A stretch of 64,000 nt of DNA from Heliopora coerulea (Eukaryota > Cnidaria > Anthozoa > Scleralcyonacea > Helioporidae), in the NCBI GenBank assembly GCA_030142905.1, contig JASJOG010000163.1, positions 355,501-419,500 of the forward strand. The letters run 5' to 3'. The notes under the pieces are model-generated. The model saw only the letters and a program-made list of their open reading frames with translations, did no database searches and was not told the origin of the DNA. How positions within the stretch are numbered: the first letter of the stretch is position 1; every line of letters starts with the position of its first letter. A program made the translations under genes and the position numbers. Positions 40,001 to 54,740 of the stretch are shown piece after piece.

Positions 40001-43000
40001 AAATATGAAAGTTTGGGTGTAATAAGATAGTTTTGGCCTGATTTCGGGGGCTTTAGAAAAATATTTGAGATCATTTTTGAGGTGGAAAAATTTCACCAAA
40101 AAGTAAAGGGGTTAACCCACGGTTTTTGACGATTTTTCGATCAATTTCAAACTTTCGAAATAAGGCTAAAATATGAAAGTTTGGGCCGAATAAGATAGTT
40201 TTGGCCTTATTTCGGGGACTTTAGAAAAATATTTGAGATAATTTTTGAGGTGGAAAAATTTCACCAAAAAGTAAAGGGGTTAACCCACGATTTTTGACGA
40301 TTTTTCGACCAATTTCAAACTTTCGAAATAAGGCTGAAATATGAAAGTTTTGGCCGAATAAGATAGTTTTGGCCTGATTTCGGGGACTTTAGAAAAATAT
40401 TTGAGATAATTTTTGAGGTGGAAAAATTTCACCAAAAAGTAAAGGGGTTAACCCACGGTTTTTGACTATTTTTCGACCAATTTCAATCTTTCGAAATAAG
40501 GCTAGAATATGAAAGTTTGGGCCGAATAAGATGGTTTTGGCCTGATTTCGGGGACTTTACAGTAATATTTGAGAAAATTTTTGGGGTGGAAAAATTTCAC
40601 CAAAAAGTAAAGGGGTTAACCCACGGTTTTTGACGATTTTTCGACCAATTTCAAACTTTCGAAATAAGGCTAAAATATGAAAGTTTGGGCCGAATAAGAT
40701 AGTTTTGACCTGATTTCGGGGACTTAAGAGAAATATTTGAGATAATTTTTGAGGTGGAAAAATTTCACCAAAAAGTAAAGGGGTTAACCCACGGTTTTTG
40801 ACGATTTTTCGACCAATTTCAATCTTTCGAAATAAGGCTAGAATATGAAAGTTTGGGCCGAATAAGATGGTTTTGGCCTGATTTCGGGGACTTTACAGTA
40901 ATATTTGAGAAAATTTTTGGGGTGGAAAAATTTCACCAAAAAGTAAAGGGGTTAACCCACGGTTTTTGACGATTTTTCGACCAATTTCAAACTTTCGAAA
41001 TAAGGCTAAAATATGAAAGTTTGGGTGTAATAAGATAGTTTTGGCCTTATTTCGGGGACTTTAGAAAAATATTTGAGATAATTTTTGAGGTGGAAAAATT
41101 TCACCAAAAAGTAAAGGGGTTAACCCACGATTTTTGACGATTTTTCGACCAATTTCAAACTTTCGAAATAAGGCTAAAATATGAAAGTTTGGGCCGAATA
41201 AGATAGTTTTGGCCTGATTTCGGGGACTTTAGAAAAATATTTGAGATAATTTTTGAGGTGGAAAAATTTCACCAAAAAGTAAAGGGGTTAACCCACGGTT
41301 TTTGACGAATTTTCGACCAATTTCAAACTTTCGAAATAAGGGTGAAATATGAAAGTTTGGGCCGAATAAGATAGTTTTGGCCTGATTTCGGGGACTTAAG
41401 AAAAATATTTGAGATAATTTTTGAGGTGGAAAAATTTCACCAAAAAGTAAAGGGGTTAACCCACGGTTTTTGACTATTTTTCGACCAATTTCAATCTTTC
41501 GAAATAAGGCTAGAATATGAAAGTTTGGGCCGAATAAGATGGTTTTGGCCTGATTTCGGGGACTTTACAGTAATATTTGAGAAAATTTTTGGGGTGGAAA
41601 AATTTCACCAAAAAGTAAAGGGGTTAACCCACGGTTTTTGACGATTTTTCGACCAATTTCAAACTTTCGAAATAAGGCTAAAATATCAAAGTTTGGGCCG
41701 AATAAGATAGTTTTGACCTGATTTCGGGGACTTAAGAGAAATATTTGAGATAATTTTTGAGGTGGAAAAATTTCACCAAAAAGTAAAGGGGTTAACCCAC
41801 GGTTTTTGACGATTTTTCGACCAATTTCAATCTTTCGAAATAAGGCTAGAATATGAAAGTTTGGGCCGAATAAGATGGTTTTGGCCTGATTTCGGGGACT
41901 TTACAGTAATATTTGAGAAAATTTTTGGGGTGGAAAAATTTCACCAAAAAGTAAAGGGGTTAACCCACGGTTTTTGACGATTTTTCGACCAATTTCAAAC
42001 TTTCGAAATAAGGCTAAAATATGAAAGTTTGGGTGTAATAAGATAGTTTTGGCCTTATTTCGGGGACTTTAGAAAAATATTTGAGATAATTTTTGAGGTG
42101 GAAAAATTTCACCAAAAAGTAAAGGGGTTAACCCACGATTTTTGACGATTTTTCGACCAATTTCAAACTTTCGAAATAAGGCTAAAATATGAGAGTTTGG
42201 GCCGAATAAGATAGTTTTGGCCTGATTTCGGGGACTTTAGAAAAATATTTGAGATAATTTTTGAGGTGGAAAAATTTCACCAAAAAGTAAAGGGGTTAAC
42301 CCACGGTTTTTGACTATTTTTCGACCAATTTCAATCTTTCGAAATAAGGCTAGAATATGAAAGTTTGGGCCGAATAAGATGGTTTTGGCCTGATTTCGGG
42401 GACTTTACAGTAATATTTGAGAAAATTTTTGGGGTGGAAAAATTTCACCAAAAAGTAAAGGGGTTAACCCACGGTTTTTGACGATTTTTCGACCAATTTC
42501 AAACTTTCGAAATAAGGGTGAAATATGAAAGTTTTAACCGAATAAGATAGTTTTGGCCTTATTTCGGGGACTTTAGAAAAATATTTGAGATCCTTTTTGA
42601 GGTGGAAAAATTTCACCAAAAAGTAAAGGGGTTAACCCACGGTTTTTGACGATTTTTCGTCCAATTTCAAACTTTCGAAATAAGTCTGAAATATGAAAGT
42701 TTGGGCCGAATAAGATAGTTTTGGCCTTATTTCGGGGACTTTAGAAAAATATTTGAGATAATTTTTCAGGTAGAAAAATTTCACCAAATAGTAAAGGGGT
42801 TAACCCACGGTTTTTGACGATTTTTCGACCAATTTCAAACTTTCGAAATAAGACTAAAATATGAAAGTTTGGTCCGAATAAGATAGTTTTGGCCTGATTT
42901 CGGGGACTTTAGAAAAATATTTGAGATAATTTTTGAGGTGGAAAAATTTCACCAAAAAGTAAAGAGGTTAACCCACGGTTTTTGACGATTTTTCGACCAA

Positions 43001-43989
43001 TTTCAAACTTTCGAAATAAGGCTGAAATATGAAAGTTTGGGCCGAATAAGATAGTTTTGGCCTGATTTCGGGGACTTAAGAAAAATATTTGAGATAATTT
43101 TTGAGGTGGAAAAATTTCACCAAAAAGTAAAGGGGTTAACCCACGGTTTTTGACGATTTTTCGACCAATTTCAATTTTTCGAAATAAGGCTAGAATATGA
43201 AAGTTTGGGCCGAATAAGATGGTTTTGGCCTGATTTCGGGGACTTTACAGTAATATTTGAGATAATTTTTGAAGTGGAAAGATTTCACCAAAAAGTAAAG
43301 GGGTTAACCCACGGTTTTTGACGATTTTTCGTCCAATTTCAAACTTTCGAAATAAGGCTAAAATATGAAAGATTGGGCCGAATAAGATAGTTTTGGCCTT
43401 ATTTCGGGGACTTTAGAAAAATATTTGAGATAATTTTTGAGGTGGAAAAATTTCACCAAAAAGTAAAGGGGTTAACCCACGGTTTTTGACGATTTTTCGA
43501 CCAATTTCAAACTTTCGAAATAAGGCTAAAATATGAAAGTTTGGGCCGAATAAGATAGTTTTGACCTGATTTCGGGGACTTTAGAAAAATATTTGAGATC
43601 ATTTTTGAGGTGGAAAAATTTCACCAGAAAGTAAAGGGGTTAACCCACGGTTTTTGACGATTTTTCGACCAATTTCAAACTTTCGAAATAAGGCTGAAAT
43701 ATGAAAGTTTGGGCCGTATAAGATAGTTTTGGCCTGATTTCGGGGACTTAAGAAAAATATTTGAGATAATTTTTGAGGTGGAAAAATTTCACCAAAAAGT
43801 AAAGGGGTTAACCCACGGTTTTTGACTATTTTTCGACCAATTTCAATCTTTCGAAATAAGGCTAGAATATGAAAGTTTGGGCCGAATAAGATGGTTTTGG
43901 CCTGATTTCGGGGACTTTACAGTAATATTTGAGAAAATTTTTGGGGTGGAAAAATTTCACCAAAAAGTAAAGGGGTTAACCCACGGTTT

Positions 43990-46900
43990 TTGACGATTTT
44001 TCGACCAATTTCAAACTTTCGAAATAAGGCTAAAATATGAAAGTTTGGGTGTAATAAGATAGTTTTGGCCTTATTTCGGGGACTTTAGAAAAATATTTTA
44101 GATCATTTTTGAGGTGGAAAAATTTCACCAAAAAGTAAAGGGGTTAACCCACGGTTTTTGACGATTTTTCGACCAATTTCAAACTTTCGAAATAAGGCTA
44201 AAATATGAAAGTTTGGGCCGAATAAGATAGTTTTGGCCTTATTTCGGGGACTTTAGAAAAATATTTGAGATAATTTTTGAGGTGGAAAAATTTCACCAAA
44301 AAGTAAAGGGGTTAACCCACGGTTTTTGACGATTTTTCGACCAATTTCAATCTTTCGAAATTAGGCTAGAATATGAAAGTTTGGGCCGAATAAGATGGTT
44401 TTGGCCTGATTTCGGGGACTTTACAGTAATATTTGAGAAAATTTTTGGGGTGGAAAAATTTCACCAAAAAGTAAAGGGGTTAACCCACGGTTTTTGACGA
44501 TTTTTCGATAAATTTCAAACTTTCGAAATAAGGCTGAAATATGAAAGTTTGGGCCGAATAAGATAGTTTTGGCCTGATTTCGGGGACTTTAGAAAAATAT
44601 TTGAGATCATTTTTGAGGTGGAAAAATTTCACCAGAAAGTAAAGGGGTTAACCCACGGTTTTTGACGATTTTTGGACCAATTTCAAACTTTCGAAATAAG
44701 GCTGAAATATGAAAGTTTGGGCCGAATAAGATAGTTTTGGCCAGATTTCGGGGAATTAAGAAAAATATTTGAGATAATTTTTGAGGTGGAAAAATTTCAC
44801 CAAAAAGTAAAGGGGTTAACCCACGGTTTTTGACGATTTTTCGACCAATTTCAATCTTTCGAAATAAGGCTAGAATATGAAAGTTTGGGCCGAATAAGAT
44901 GGTTTTGGCCTGATTTCGGGGACTTTACAGTAATATTTGAGATAATTTTTGGGGTGGAAAAATTTCACCAAAAAGTAAAGGGGTTAACCCACGGTTTTTG
45001 ACGATTTTTCGACCAATTTCAATCTTTCGAAATAAGGCTAGAATATGAAAGTTTGGGCCGAATAAGATGGTTTTGGCCTGATTTCGGGGACTTTACAGTA
45101 ATATTTGAGAAAATTTTTGGGGTGGAAAAATTTCACCAAAAAGTAAAGGGGTTAACCCACGGTTTTTGACTATTTTTCGACCAATTTCAAACTTTCGAAA
45201 TAAGGCTACAATATGAAAGTTTGGGCCGAATAAGATAGTTTTGACTTGATTTCGGGGACTTAAGAGAAATATTTGAGATAATTTTTGAGGTGGAAAAATT
45301 TCACCAAAAAGTAAAGGGGTTAACCCACGATTTTTGACGATTTTTCGACCAATTTCAAACTTTCGAAATAAGGCTAAAATATGAAAGTTTGGGCCGAATA
45401 AGATAGTTTTGGCCTGATTTCGGGGACTTTAGAAAAATATTTGAGATAATATTTGAGGTGGAAAAATTTCACCAAAAAGTAAAGGGGTTAACCCACGGTT
45501 TTTGACGACTTTTCGACCAATTTCAAACTTTCGAAATACGGGTGAAATATGAAAGTTTGGGCCGAATAAGATAGTTTTGGCCTGATTTCGGGGACTTGAG
45601 AGAAATATTTGAGATAATTTTTGAGGTGGAAAAATTTCACCAAAAAGTAAAGGGGTTAACCCACGGTTTTTGACTATTTTTCGACCAATTTCAATCTTTC
45701 GAAATAAGGCTAGAATATGAAAGTTTGGGCCGAATAAGATGGTTTTGGCCTGATTTCGGGGACTTTACAGTAATATTTGAGAAAATTTTTGGGGTGGAAA
45801 AATTTCACCAAAAAGTAAAGGGGTTAACCCACGGTTTTTGACGATTTTTCGACCAATTTCAAACTTTCGAAATAAGGGTGAAATATGAAAGTTTTAGCCG
45901 AATAAGATAGTTTTGGCCTGATTTCGGGGACTTTAGAAAAATATTTGAGATCCTTTTTGAGGTGGAAAAATTTCACCAAAAAGTAAAGGGGTTAACCCAC
46001 GGTTTTTGACGATTTTTCGACCAATTTCAATCTTTCGAAATTAGGCTAGAATATGAAAGTTTGGGCCGAATAAGATAGTTTTGGCCTGATTTCGGGGACT
46101 TAAGAAAAATATTTGAGATAATTTTTGAGGTGGAAAAATTTCACCAAAAAGTAAAGTGGTTAACCCACGGTTTTTGACTATTTTTCGACCAATTTCAAAC
46201 TTTCGAAATAAGACTAAAATATGAAAGTTTGGGTGTAATAAGATGGTTTTCGCCTTATTTCGGGGACTTTACATTAATATTTGAGAAAATTTTTGAGGTG
46301 GAAAAATTTCACCAAAAAGTAAAGGGGTTAACCCACGATTTTTGACGATTTTTCGACCAATTTCAAAATTTCGAAATAAGGCTGAAATATGAAAGTTTGG
46401 GCCGAATAAGATAGTTTTGGCCTGATTTCGGGGATTTAAGAAAAATATTTGAGATAATTTTTGAGGTGGAAAAATTTCACCAAAAAGTAAAGTGGTTAAC
46501 CCACGGTTTTTGACTATTTTTCGACCAATTTCAATCTTTCGAAATTAGGCTAGAATATGAAAGTTTGGGCCGAATAAGATGGTTTTGGCCTGATTTCGGG
46601 GTCTTTACAGTAATATTTGAGAAAATTTTTGGGGTGGAGAAATTTCACCAAAAAGTAAAGGGGTTAACCCACGGTTTTTGACGATTTTTCGATCAATTTC
46701 AAACTTTCGAAATAAGGCTAGAATATGAAAGTTTGGGCCGAATAAGATTGTTTTGGCCTTATTTCGGGGACTTTACAGTAATATTTGAGAAAATTTTTGG
46801 AGTGGAAAAATTTCACCAAAAAGTAAAGGGGTTAACCCACGTTTTTGACGATTTTTCGACCAATTTCAAACTTTCGAAATAAGGCTAAAATATGAAAGTT

Positions 46901-49900
46901 TGGGCCGAATAAGATAGTTTTGGCCTTATTTCGGGGACTTTAGAAAAATATTTGAGATCATTTTTGAGGTGGAAAAATTTCACCAAAAAGTAAAGGGGTT
47001 AACCCACGGTTTTTGACGATTTTTCGACCAATTTCAAACTTTCGAAATAAGGCTAAAATATGAAAGTTTGGGCCGAATAAGATAGTTTTGGCCTTATTTC
47101 GGGGACTTTAGAAAAATATTTGAGATAATTTTTGAGGTGGAAAAATTTCACCAAAAAGTAAAGGGGTTAACCCACGATTTTTGACGATTTTTCGACCAAT
47201 TTCAATCTTTCGAAATTAGGCTAGAATATGAAAGTTTGGGCCGAATAAGATGGTTTTGGCCTGATTTCGGGGTCTTTACAGTAATATTTGAGAAAATTTT
47301 TGGGGTGGAAAAATTTCACCAAAAAGTAAAGGGGTTAACCCACGGTTTTTGACGATTTTTCGACCAATTTCAAACTTTCGAAATAAGGCTGAAATATGAA
47401 AGTTTGGGCCGAATAAGATAGTTTTGGCCTGATTTCGGGGACTTTAGAAAAATATTTGAGAACATTTTTGAGGTGGAAAAATTTCACCAGAAAGTAAAGG
47501 GGTTAACCCACGGTTTTTGACGATTTTTCGACCAATTTCAAACTTTCGAAATAAGGCTGAAATATGAAAGTTTGGGCCGAATAAGATAGTTTTGGCCAGA
47601 TTTCGGGGAATTAAGAAAAATATTTGAGATAATTTTTGAGGTGGAAAAATTTCACCAAAAAGTAAAGGGGTTAACCCACGGTTTTTGACTATTTTTCGAC
47701 CAATTTCAATCTTTCGAAATAAGGCTAGAATATGAAAGTTTGGGCCGAATAAGATGGTTTTGGCCTGATTTCGGGGACTTTACAGTAATATTTGAGAAAA
47801 TTTTTGGGGTGGAAAAATTTCACCAAAAAGTAAAGGGGTTAACCCACGGTTTTTGACGATTTTTCGACCAATTTCAATCTTTCGAAATAAGGCTAGAATA
47901 TGAAAGTTTGGGCCGAATAAGATGGTTTTGGCCTGATTTCGGGGACTTTACAGTAATATTTGAGAAAATTTTTGGGGTGGAAAAATTTCACCAAAAAGTA
48001 AAGGGGTTAACCCACGGTTTTTGACTATTTTTCGACCAATTTCAAACTTTCGAAATAAGGCTACAATATGAAAGTTTGGGCCGAATAAGATAGTTTTGAC
48101 TTGATTTCGGGGACTTAAGAGAAATATTTGAGATAATTTTTGAGGTGGAAAAATTTCACCAAAAAGTAAAGGGGTTAACCCACGGTTTTTGACGATTTTT
48201 CGACCAATTTCAAACTTTCGAAATAAGGCTAAAATATGAAAGTTTGGGCCGAATAAGATAGTTTTGGCCTGATTTCGGGGACTTTAGAAAAATATTTGAG
48301 ATAATATTTGAGGTGGAAAAATTTCACCAAAAAGTAAAGGGGTTAACCCACGGTTTTTGACGATTTTTCGACCAATTTCAAACTTTCGAAATAAGGCTGA
48401 AATATGAAAGTTTGGGCCGAATAAGATAGTTTTGGCCTGATTTCGGGGACTTAAGAAAAATATTTGAGATAATTTTTGAGGTGGAAAAATTTCACCAAAA
48501 AGTAAAGGGGTTAACCCACGGTTTTTGACTATTTTTCGACCAATTTCAATCTTTCGAAATAAGGCTAGAATATGAAAGTTTGGGCCGAATAAGATGGTTT
48601 TGGCCTGATTTCGGGGACTTTACAGTAATATTTGAGAAAATTTTTGGGGTGGAAAAATTTCACCAAAAAGTAAAGGGGTTAACCCACGGTTTTTGACGAT
48701 TTTTCGACCAATTTCAAACTTTCGAAATAAGGCTAAAATATGAAAGTTTTAGCCGAATAAGATAGTTTTGGCCTGATTTCGGGGACTTTAGAAAAATATT
48801 TGAGATCCTTTTTGAGGTGGAAAAATTTCACCAAAAAGTAAAGGGGTTAACCCACGGTTTTTGACGATTTTTCGACCAATTTCAATCTTTCGAAATAAGG
48901 CTAAAATATGAAAGTTTGGGCCGAATAAGATAGTTTTGGCCTGATTTCGGGGACTTAAGAAAAATATTTGAGATAATTTTTGAGGTGGAAAAATTTCACC
49001 AAAAAGTAAAGTGGTTAACCCACGGTTTTTGACTATTTTTCGACCAATTTCAAACTTTCGAAATAAGACTAAAATATGAAAGTTTGGGTGTAATAAGATG
49101 GTTTTCGCCTTATTTCGGGGACTTTACATTAATATTTGAGAAAATTTTTGAGGTGGAAAAATTTCACCAAAAAGTAAAGGGGTTAACCCACGATTTTTGA
49201 CGATTTTTCGACCAATTTCAAAATTTCGAAATAAGGCTGAAATATGAAAGTTTGGGCCGAATAAGATAGTTTTGGCCTGATTTCGGGGATTTAAGAAAAA
49301 TATTTGAGATAATTTTTGAGGTGGAAAAATTTCACCAAAAAGTAAAGTGGTTAACCCACGGTTTTTGACTATTTTTCGACCAATTTCAATCTTTCGAAAT
49401 TAGGCTAGAATATGAAAGTTTGGGCCGAATAAGATGGTTTTGGCCTGATTTCGGGGTCTTTACAGTAATATTTGAGAAAATTTTTGGGGTGGAGAAATTT
49501 CACCAAAAAGTAAAGGGGTTAACCCACGGTTTTTGACGATTTTTCGATCAATTTCAAACTTTCGAAATAAGGCTAGAATATGAAAGTTTGGGCCGAATAA
49601 GATTGTTTTGGCCTTATTTCGGGGACTTTACAGTAATATTTGAGAAAATTTTTGGAGTGGAAAAATTTCACCAAAAAGTAAAGGGGTTAACCCACGTTTT
49701 TGACGATTTTTCGACCAATTTCAAACTTTCGAAATAAGGCTAAAATATGAAAGTTTGGGCCGAATAAGATAGTTTTGGCCTTATTTCGGGGACTTTAGAA
49801 AAATATTTGAGATCATTTTTGAGGTGGAAAAATTTCACCAAAAAGTAAAGGGGTTAACCCACGGTTTTTGACGATTTTTCGATCAATTTCAAACTTTCGA

Positions 49901-50045
49901 AATAAGGCTAAAATATGAAAGTTTGGGCCGAATAAGATAGTTTTGGCCTTATTTCGGGGACTTTAGAAAAATATTTGAGATAATTTTTGAGGTGGAAAAA
50001 TTTCACCAAAAAGTAAAGGGGTTAACCCACGATTTTTGACGATTT
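43990..50045. repeat. Higher-order duplication inside the satellite, 2,855-bp period (17 monomers)
   Basis: Rare variants recur at an exact offset of 2,855 bp: GGCCAGATTTCGGGGAATT at 44739/47594, ACCAGAAAG at 44631/47486, GAAATTAGG at 44358/47213, TTTTGGAGTGG near 46797/49652, and the one-base-short CACGTTTTTGACG near 46840/49695. The offset equals 17 monomers minus one base, and similarity extends over at least 44,000-50,045. This is a second-level repeat from unequal exchange. Confidence 0.8.
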
Positions 50046-53000
50046 TTCGACCAATTTCAAACTTTCGAAATAAGGCTACAATATGAAAGTTTGGGCCGAA
50101 TAAGATAGTTTTGACTTGATTTCGGGGACTTAAGAGAAATATTTGAGATAATTTTTGAGGTGGAAAAATTTCACCAAAAAGTAAAGGGGTTAACCCACGA
50201 TTTTTGACGATTTTTCGACCAATTTCAAACTTTCGAAATAAGGCTAAAATATGAAAGTTTGGGCCGAATAAGATAGTTTTGGCCTGATTTCGGGGACTTT
50301 AGAAAAATATTTGAGATAATATTTGAGGTGGAAAAATTTCACCAAAAAGTAAAGGGGTTAACCCACGGTTTTTGACGACTTTTCGACCAATTTCAAACTT
50401 TCGAAATACGGGTGAAATATGAAAGTTTGGGCCGAATAAGATAGTTTTGGCCTGATTTCGGGGACTTGAGAGAAATATTTGAGATAATTTTTGAGGTGGA
50501 AAAATTTCACCAAAAAGTAAAAGGGGTTAACCCACGGTTTTTGACTATTTTTCGACCAATTTCAATCTTTCGAAATAAGGCTAGAATATGAAAGTTTGGG
50601 CCGAATAAGATGGTTTTGGCCTGATTTCGGGGACTTTACAGTAATATTTGAGAAAATTTTTGGGGTGGAAAAATTTCACCAAAAAGTAAAGGGGTTAACC
50701 CACGGTTTTTGACGATTTTTCGACCAATTTCAAACTTTCGAAATAAGGGTGAAATATGAAAGTTTTAGCCGAATAAGATAGTTTTGGCCTGATTTCGGGG
50801 ACTTTAGAAAAATATTTGAGATCCTTTTTGAGGTGGAAAAATTTCACCAAAAAGTAAAGTGGTTAACCCACGGTTTTTGACTATTTTTCGACCAATTTCA
50901 ATCTTTCGAAATTAGGCTAGAATATGAAAGTTTGGGCCGAATAAGATAGTTTTGGCCTGATTTCGGGGTCTTTACAGTAATATTTGAGAAAATTTTTGGG
51001 GTGGAAAAATTTCACCAAAAAGTAAAGGGGTTAACCCACGGTTTTTGACGATTTTTCGATCAATTTCAAACTTTCGAAATAAGGCTGAAATATGAAAGTT
51101 TGGGCCGAATAAGATAGTTTTGGCCTGATTTCGGGGACTTTAGAAAAATATTTGAGATCATTTTTGAGGTGGAAAAATTTCACCAGAAAGTAAAGGGGTT
51201 AACCCACGGTTTTTGACGATTTTTCGACCAATTTCAAACTTTCGAAATAAGGCTGAAATATGAAAGTTTGGGCCGAATAAGATAGTTTTGGCCTGATTTC
51301 GGGGACTTAAGAAAAATATTTGAGATAATTTTTGAGGTGGAAAAATTTCACCAAAAAGTAAAGGGGTTAACCCACGGTTTTTGACTATTTTTCGACCAAT
51401 TTCAATCTTTCGAAATAAGGCTAGAATATGAAAGTTTGGGCCGAATAAGATGGTTTTGGCCTGATTTCGGGGACTTTACAGTAATATTTGAGAAAATTTT
51501 TGGGGTGGAAAAATTTCACCAAAAAGTAAAGGGGTTAACCCACGGTTTTTGACGATTTTTCGACCAATTTCAAACTTTCGAAATAAGGCTAAAATATGAA
51601 AGTTTGGGTGTAATAAGATGGTTTTCGCCTTATTTCGGGGACTTTACATTAATATTTGAGAAAATTTTTGAGGTGGAAAAATTTCACCAAAAAGTAAAGG
51701 GGTTAACCCACGGTTTTTGACTATTTTTCGACCAATTTCAAACTTTCGAAATAAGACTAAAATATGAAAGTTTGGGTGTAATAAGATGGTTTTCGCCTTA
51801 TTTCGGGGACTTTACATTAATATTTGAGAAAATTTTTGAGGTGGAAAAATTTCACCAAAAAGTAAAGGGGTTAACCCACGATTTTTGACGATTTTTCGAC
51901 CAATTTCAAAATTTCGAAATAAGGCTGAAATATGAAAGTTTGGGCCGAATAAGATAGTTTTGGCCTGATTTCGGGGACTTAAGAAAAATATTTGAGATAA
52001 TTTTTGAGGTGGAAAAATTTCACCAAAAAGTAAAGTGGTTAACCCACGGTTTTTGACTATTTTTCGACCAATTTCAAACTTTCGAAATAAGACTAAAATA
52101 TGAAAGTTTGGGTGTAATAAGATGGTTTTCGCCTTATTTCGGGGACTTTACATTAATATTTGAGAAAATTTTTGAGGTGGAAAAATTTCACCAAAAAGTA
52201 AAGGGGTTAACCCACGGTTTTTGACGATTTTTCGATCAATTTCAAACTTTCGAAATAAGGCTAAAATATGAAAGTTTGGGCCGAATAAGATAGTTTTGGC
52301 CTTATTTCGGGGACTTTAGAAAAATATTTGAGATAATTTTTGAGGTGGAAAAATTTCACCAAAAAGTAAAGGGGTTAACCCACGATTTTTGACGATTTTT
52401 CGACCAATTTCAAACTTTCGAAATAAGGCTAAAATATGAAAGTTTGGGCCGAATAAGATAGTTTTGGCCTGATTTCGGGGACTTTAGAAAAATATTTGAG
52501 ATAATTTTTGAGGTGGAAAAATTTCACCAAAAAGTAAAGAGGTTAACCCAAGGTTTTTGACGATTTTTCGACCTATTTCAAACTTTCGAAATAATGCTGA
52601 AATATGAAAGTTTGGGCCGAATAAGATAGTTTTGACCTGATTTCGGGGACTTTAGAAAAATATTTGAGATAATTTTTGAGGTGGAAAAATTTCACCAAAA
52701 AGTAAAGGGGTTAACCCACGGTTTTTGACGATTTTTCGACCAATTTCAAACTTTCGAAATAAGGCTAAAATATGAAAGTTTGGGCCGAATAAGATAGTTT
52801 TGACCTGATTTCGGGGACTTAAGAGAAATATTTGAGATAATTTTTGAGGTGGAAAAATTTCACCAAAAAGTAAAGGGGTTAACCCACGGTTTTTGACTAT
52901 TTTTCGACCAATTTCAATCTTTCGAAATAAGGCTAGAATATGAAAGTTTGGGCCGAATAAGATGGTTTTGGCCTGATTTCGGGGACTTTACAGTAATATT

Positions 53001-54740
53001 TGAGAAAATTTTTGGGGTGGAAAAATTTCACCAAAAAGTAAAGGGGTTAACCCACGGTTTTTGACTATTTTTCGACCAATTTCAAACTTTCGAAATAAGG
53101 CTACAATATGAAAGTTTGGGCCGAATAAGATAGTTTTGACTTGATTTCGGGGACTTAAGAGAAATATTTGAGATAATTTTTGAGGTGGAAAAATTTCACC
53201 AAAAAGTAAAGGGGTTAACCCACGATTTTTGACGATTTTTCGACCAATTTCAAACTTTCGAAATAAGGCTAAAATATGAAAGTTTGGGCCGAATAAGATA
53301 GTTTTGGCCTGATTTCGGGGACTTTAGAAAAATATTTGAGATAATATTTGAGGTGGAAAAATTTCACCAAAAAGTAAAGGGGTTAACCCACGGTTTTTGA
53401 CGACTTTTCGACCAATTTCAAACTTTCGAAATAAGGGTGAAATATGAAAGTTTGGGCCGAATAAGATAGTTTTGGCCTGATTTCGGGGACTTGAGAGAAA
53501 TATTTGAGATAATTTTTGAGGTGGAAAAATTTCACCAAAAAGTAAAAGGGGTTAACCCACGGTTTTTGACTATTTTTCGACCAATTTCAATCTTTCGAAA
53601 TAAGGCTAGAATATGAAAGTTTGGGCCGAATAAGATGGTTTTGGCCTTATTTCGGGGACTTTACAGTAATATTTGAGAAAATTTTTGGGGTGGAAAAATT
53701 TCACCAAAAAGTAAAGGGGTTAACCCACGGTTTTTGACGATTTTTCGACCAATTTCAAACTTTCGAAATAAGGGTGAAATATGAAAGTTTTAGCCGAATA
53801 AGATAGTTTTGGCCTGATTTCGGGGACTTTAGAAAAATATTTGAGATCCTTTTTGAGGTGGAAAAATTTCACCAAAAAGTAAAGTGGTTAACCCACGGTT
53901 TTTGACTATTTTTCGACCAATTTCAATCTTTCGAAATTAGGCTAGAATATGAAAGTTTGGGCCGAATAAGATAGTTTTGGCCTGATTTCGGGGTCTTTAC
54001 AGTAATATTTGAGAAAATTTTTGGGGTGGAAAAATTTCACCAAAAAGTAAAGGGGTTAACCCACGGTTTTTGACGATTTTTCGATCAATTTCAAACTTTC
54101 GAAATAAGGCTGAAATATGAAAGTTTGGGCCGAATAAGATAGTTTTGGCCTGATTTCGGGGACTTTAGAAAAATATTTGAGATAATTTTTGAGGTGGAAA
54201 AATTTCACCAGAAAGTAAAGGGGTTAACCCACGGTTTTTGACGATTTTTCGACCAATTTCAAACTTTCGAAATAAGGCTGAAATATGAAAGTTTGGGCCG
54301 AATAAGATAGTTTTGGCCTGATTTCGGGGACTTAAGAAAAATATTTGAGATAATTTTTGAGGTGGAAAAATTTCACCAAAAAGTAAAGGGGTTAACCCAC
54401 GGTTTTTGACTATTTTTCGACCAATTTCAATCTTTCGAAATAAGGCTAGAATATGAAAGTTTGGGCCGAATAAGATGGTTTTGGCCTGATTTCGGGGACT
54501 TTACAGTAATATTTGAGAAAATTTTTGGGGTGGAAAAATTTCACCAAAAAGTAAAGGGGTTAACCCACGGTTTTTGACGATTTTTCGACCAATTTCAAAC
54601 TTTCGAAATAAGGCTAAAATATGAAAGTTTGGGTGTAATAAGATGGTTTTCGCCTTATTTCGTGGACTTTACATTAATATTTGAGAAAATTTTTGAGGTG
54701 GAAAAATTTCACCAAAAAGTAAAGGGGTTAACCCACGATT
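50040..54740. repeat. Second higher-order duplication, 3,025-bp offset (18 monomers)
   Basis: The block at about 50,040-51,715 recurs at 53,065-54,740. Markers agree: GGCTACAATATG at 50073/53098, the one-base-long GTAAAAGGGG at 50517/53542, GTGGTTAACC at 50859/53884, ACCAGAAAG at 51182/54207 and GGGTGTAATAAG at 51606/54631. The offset is 18 monomers plus one base, explained by the extra A. Confidence 0.8.
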
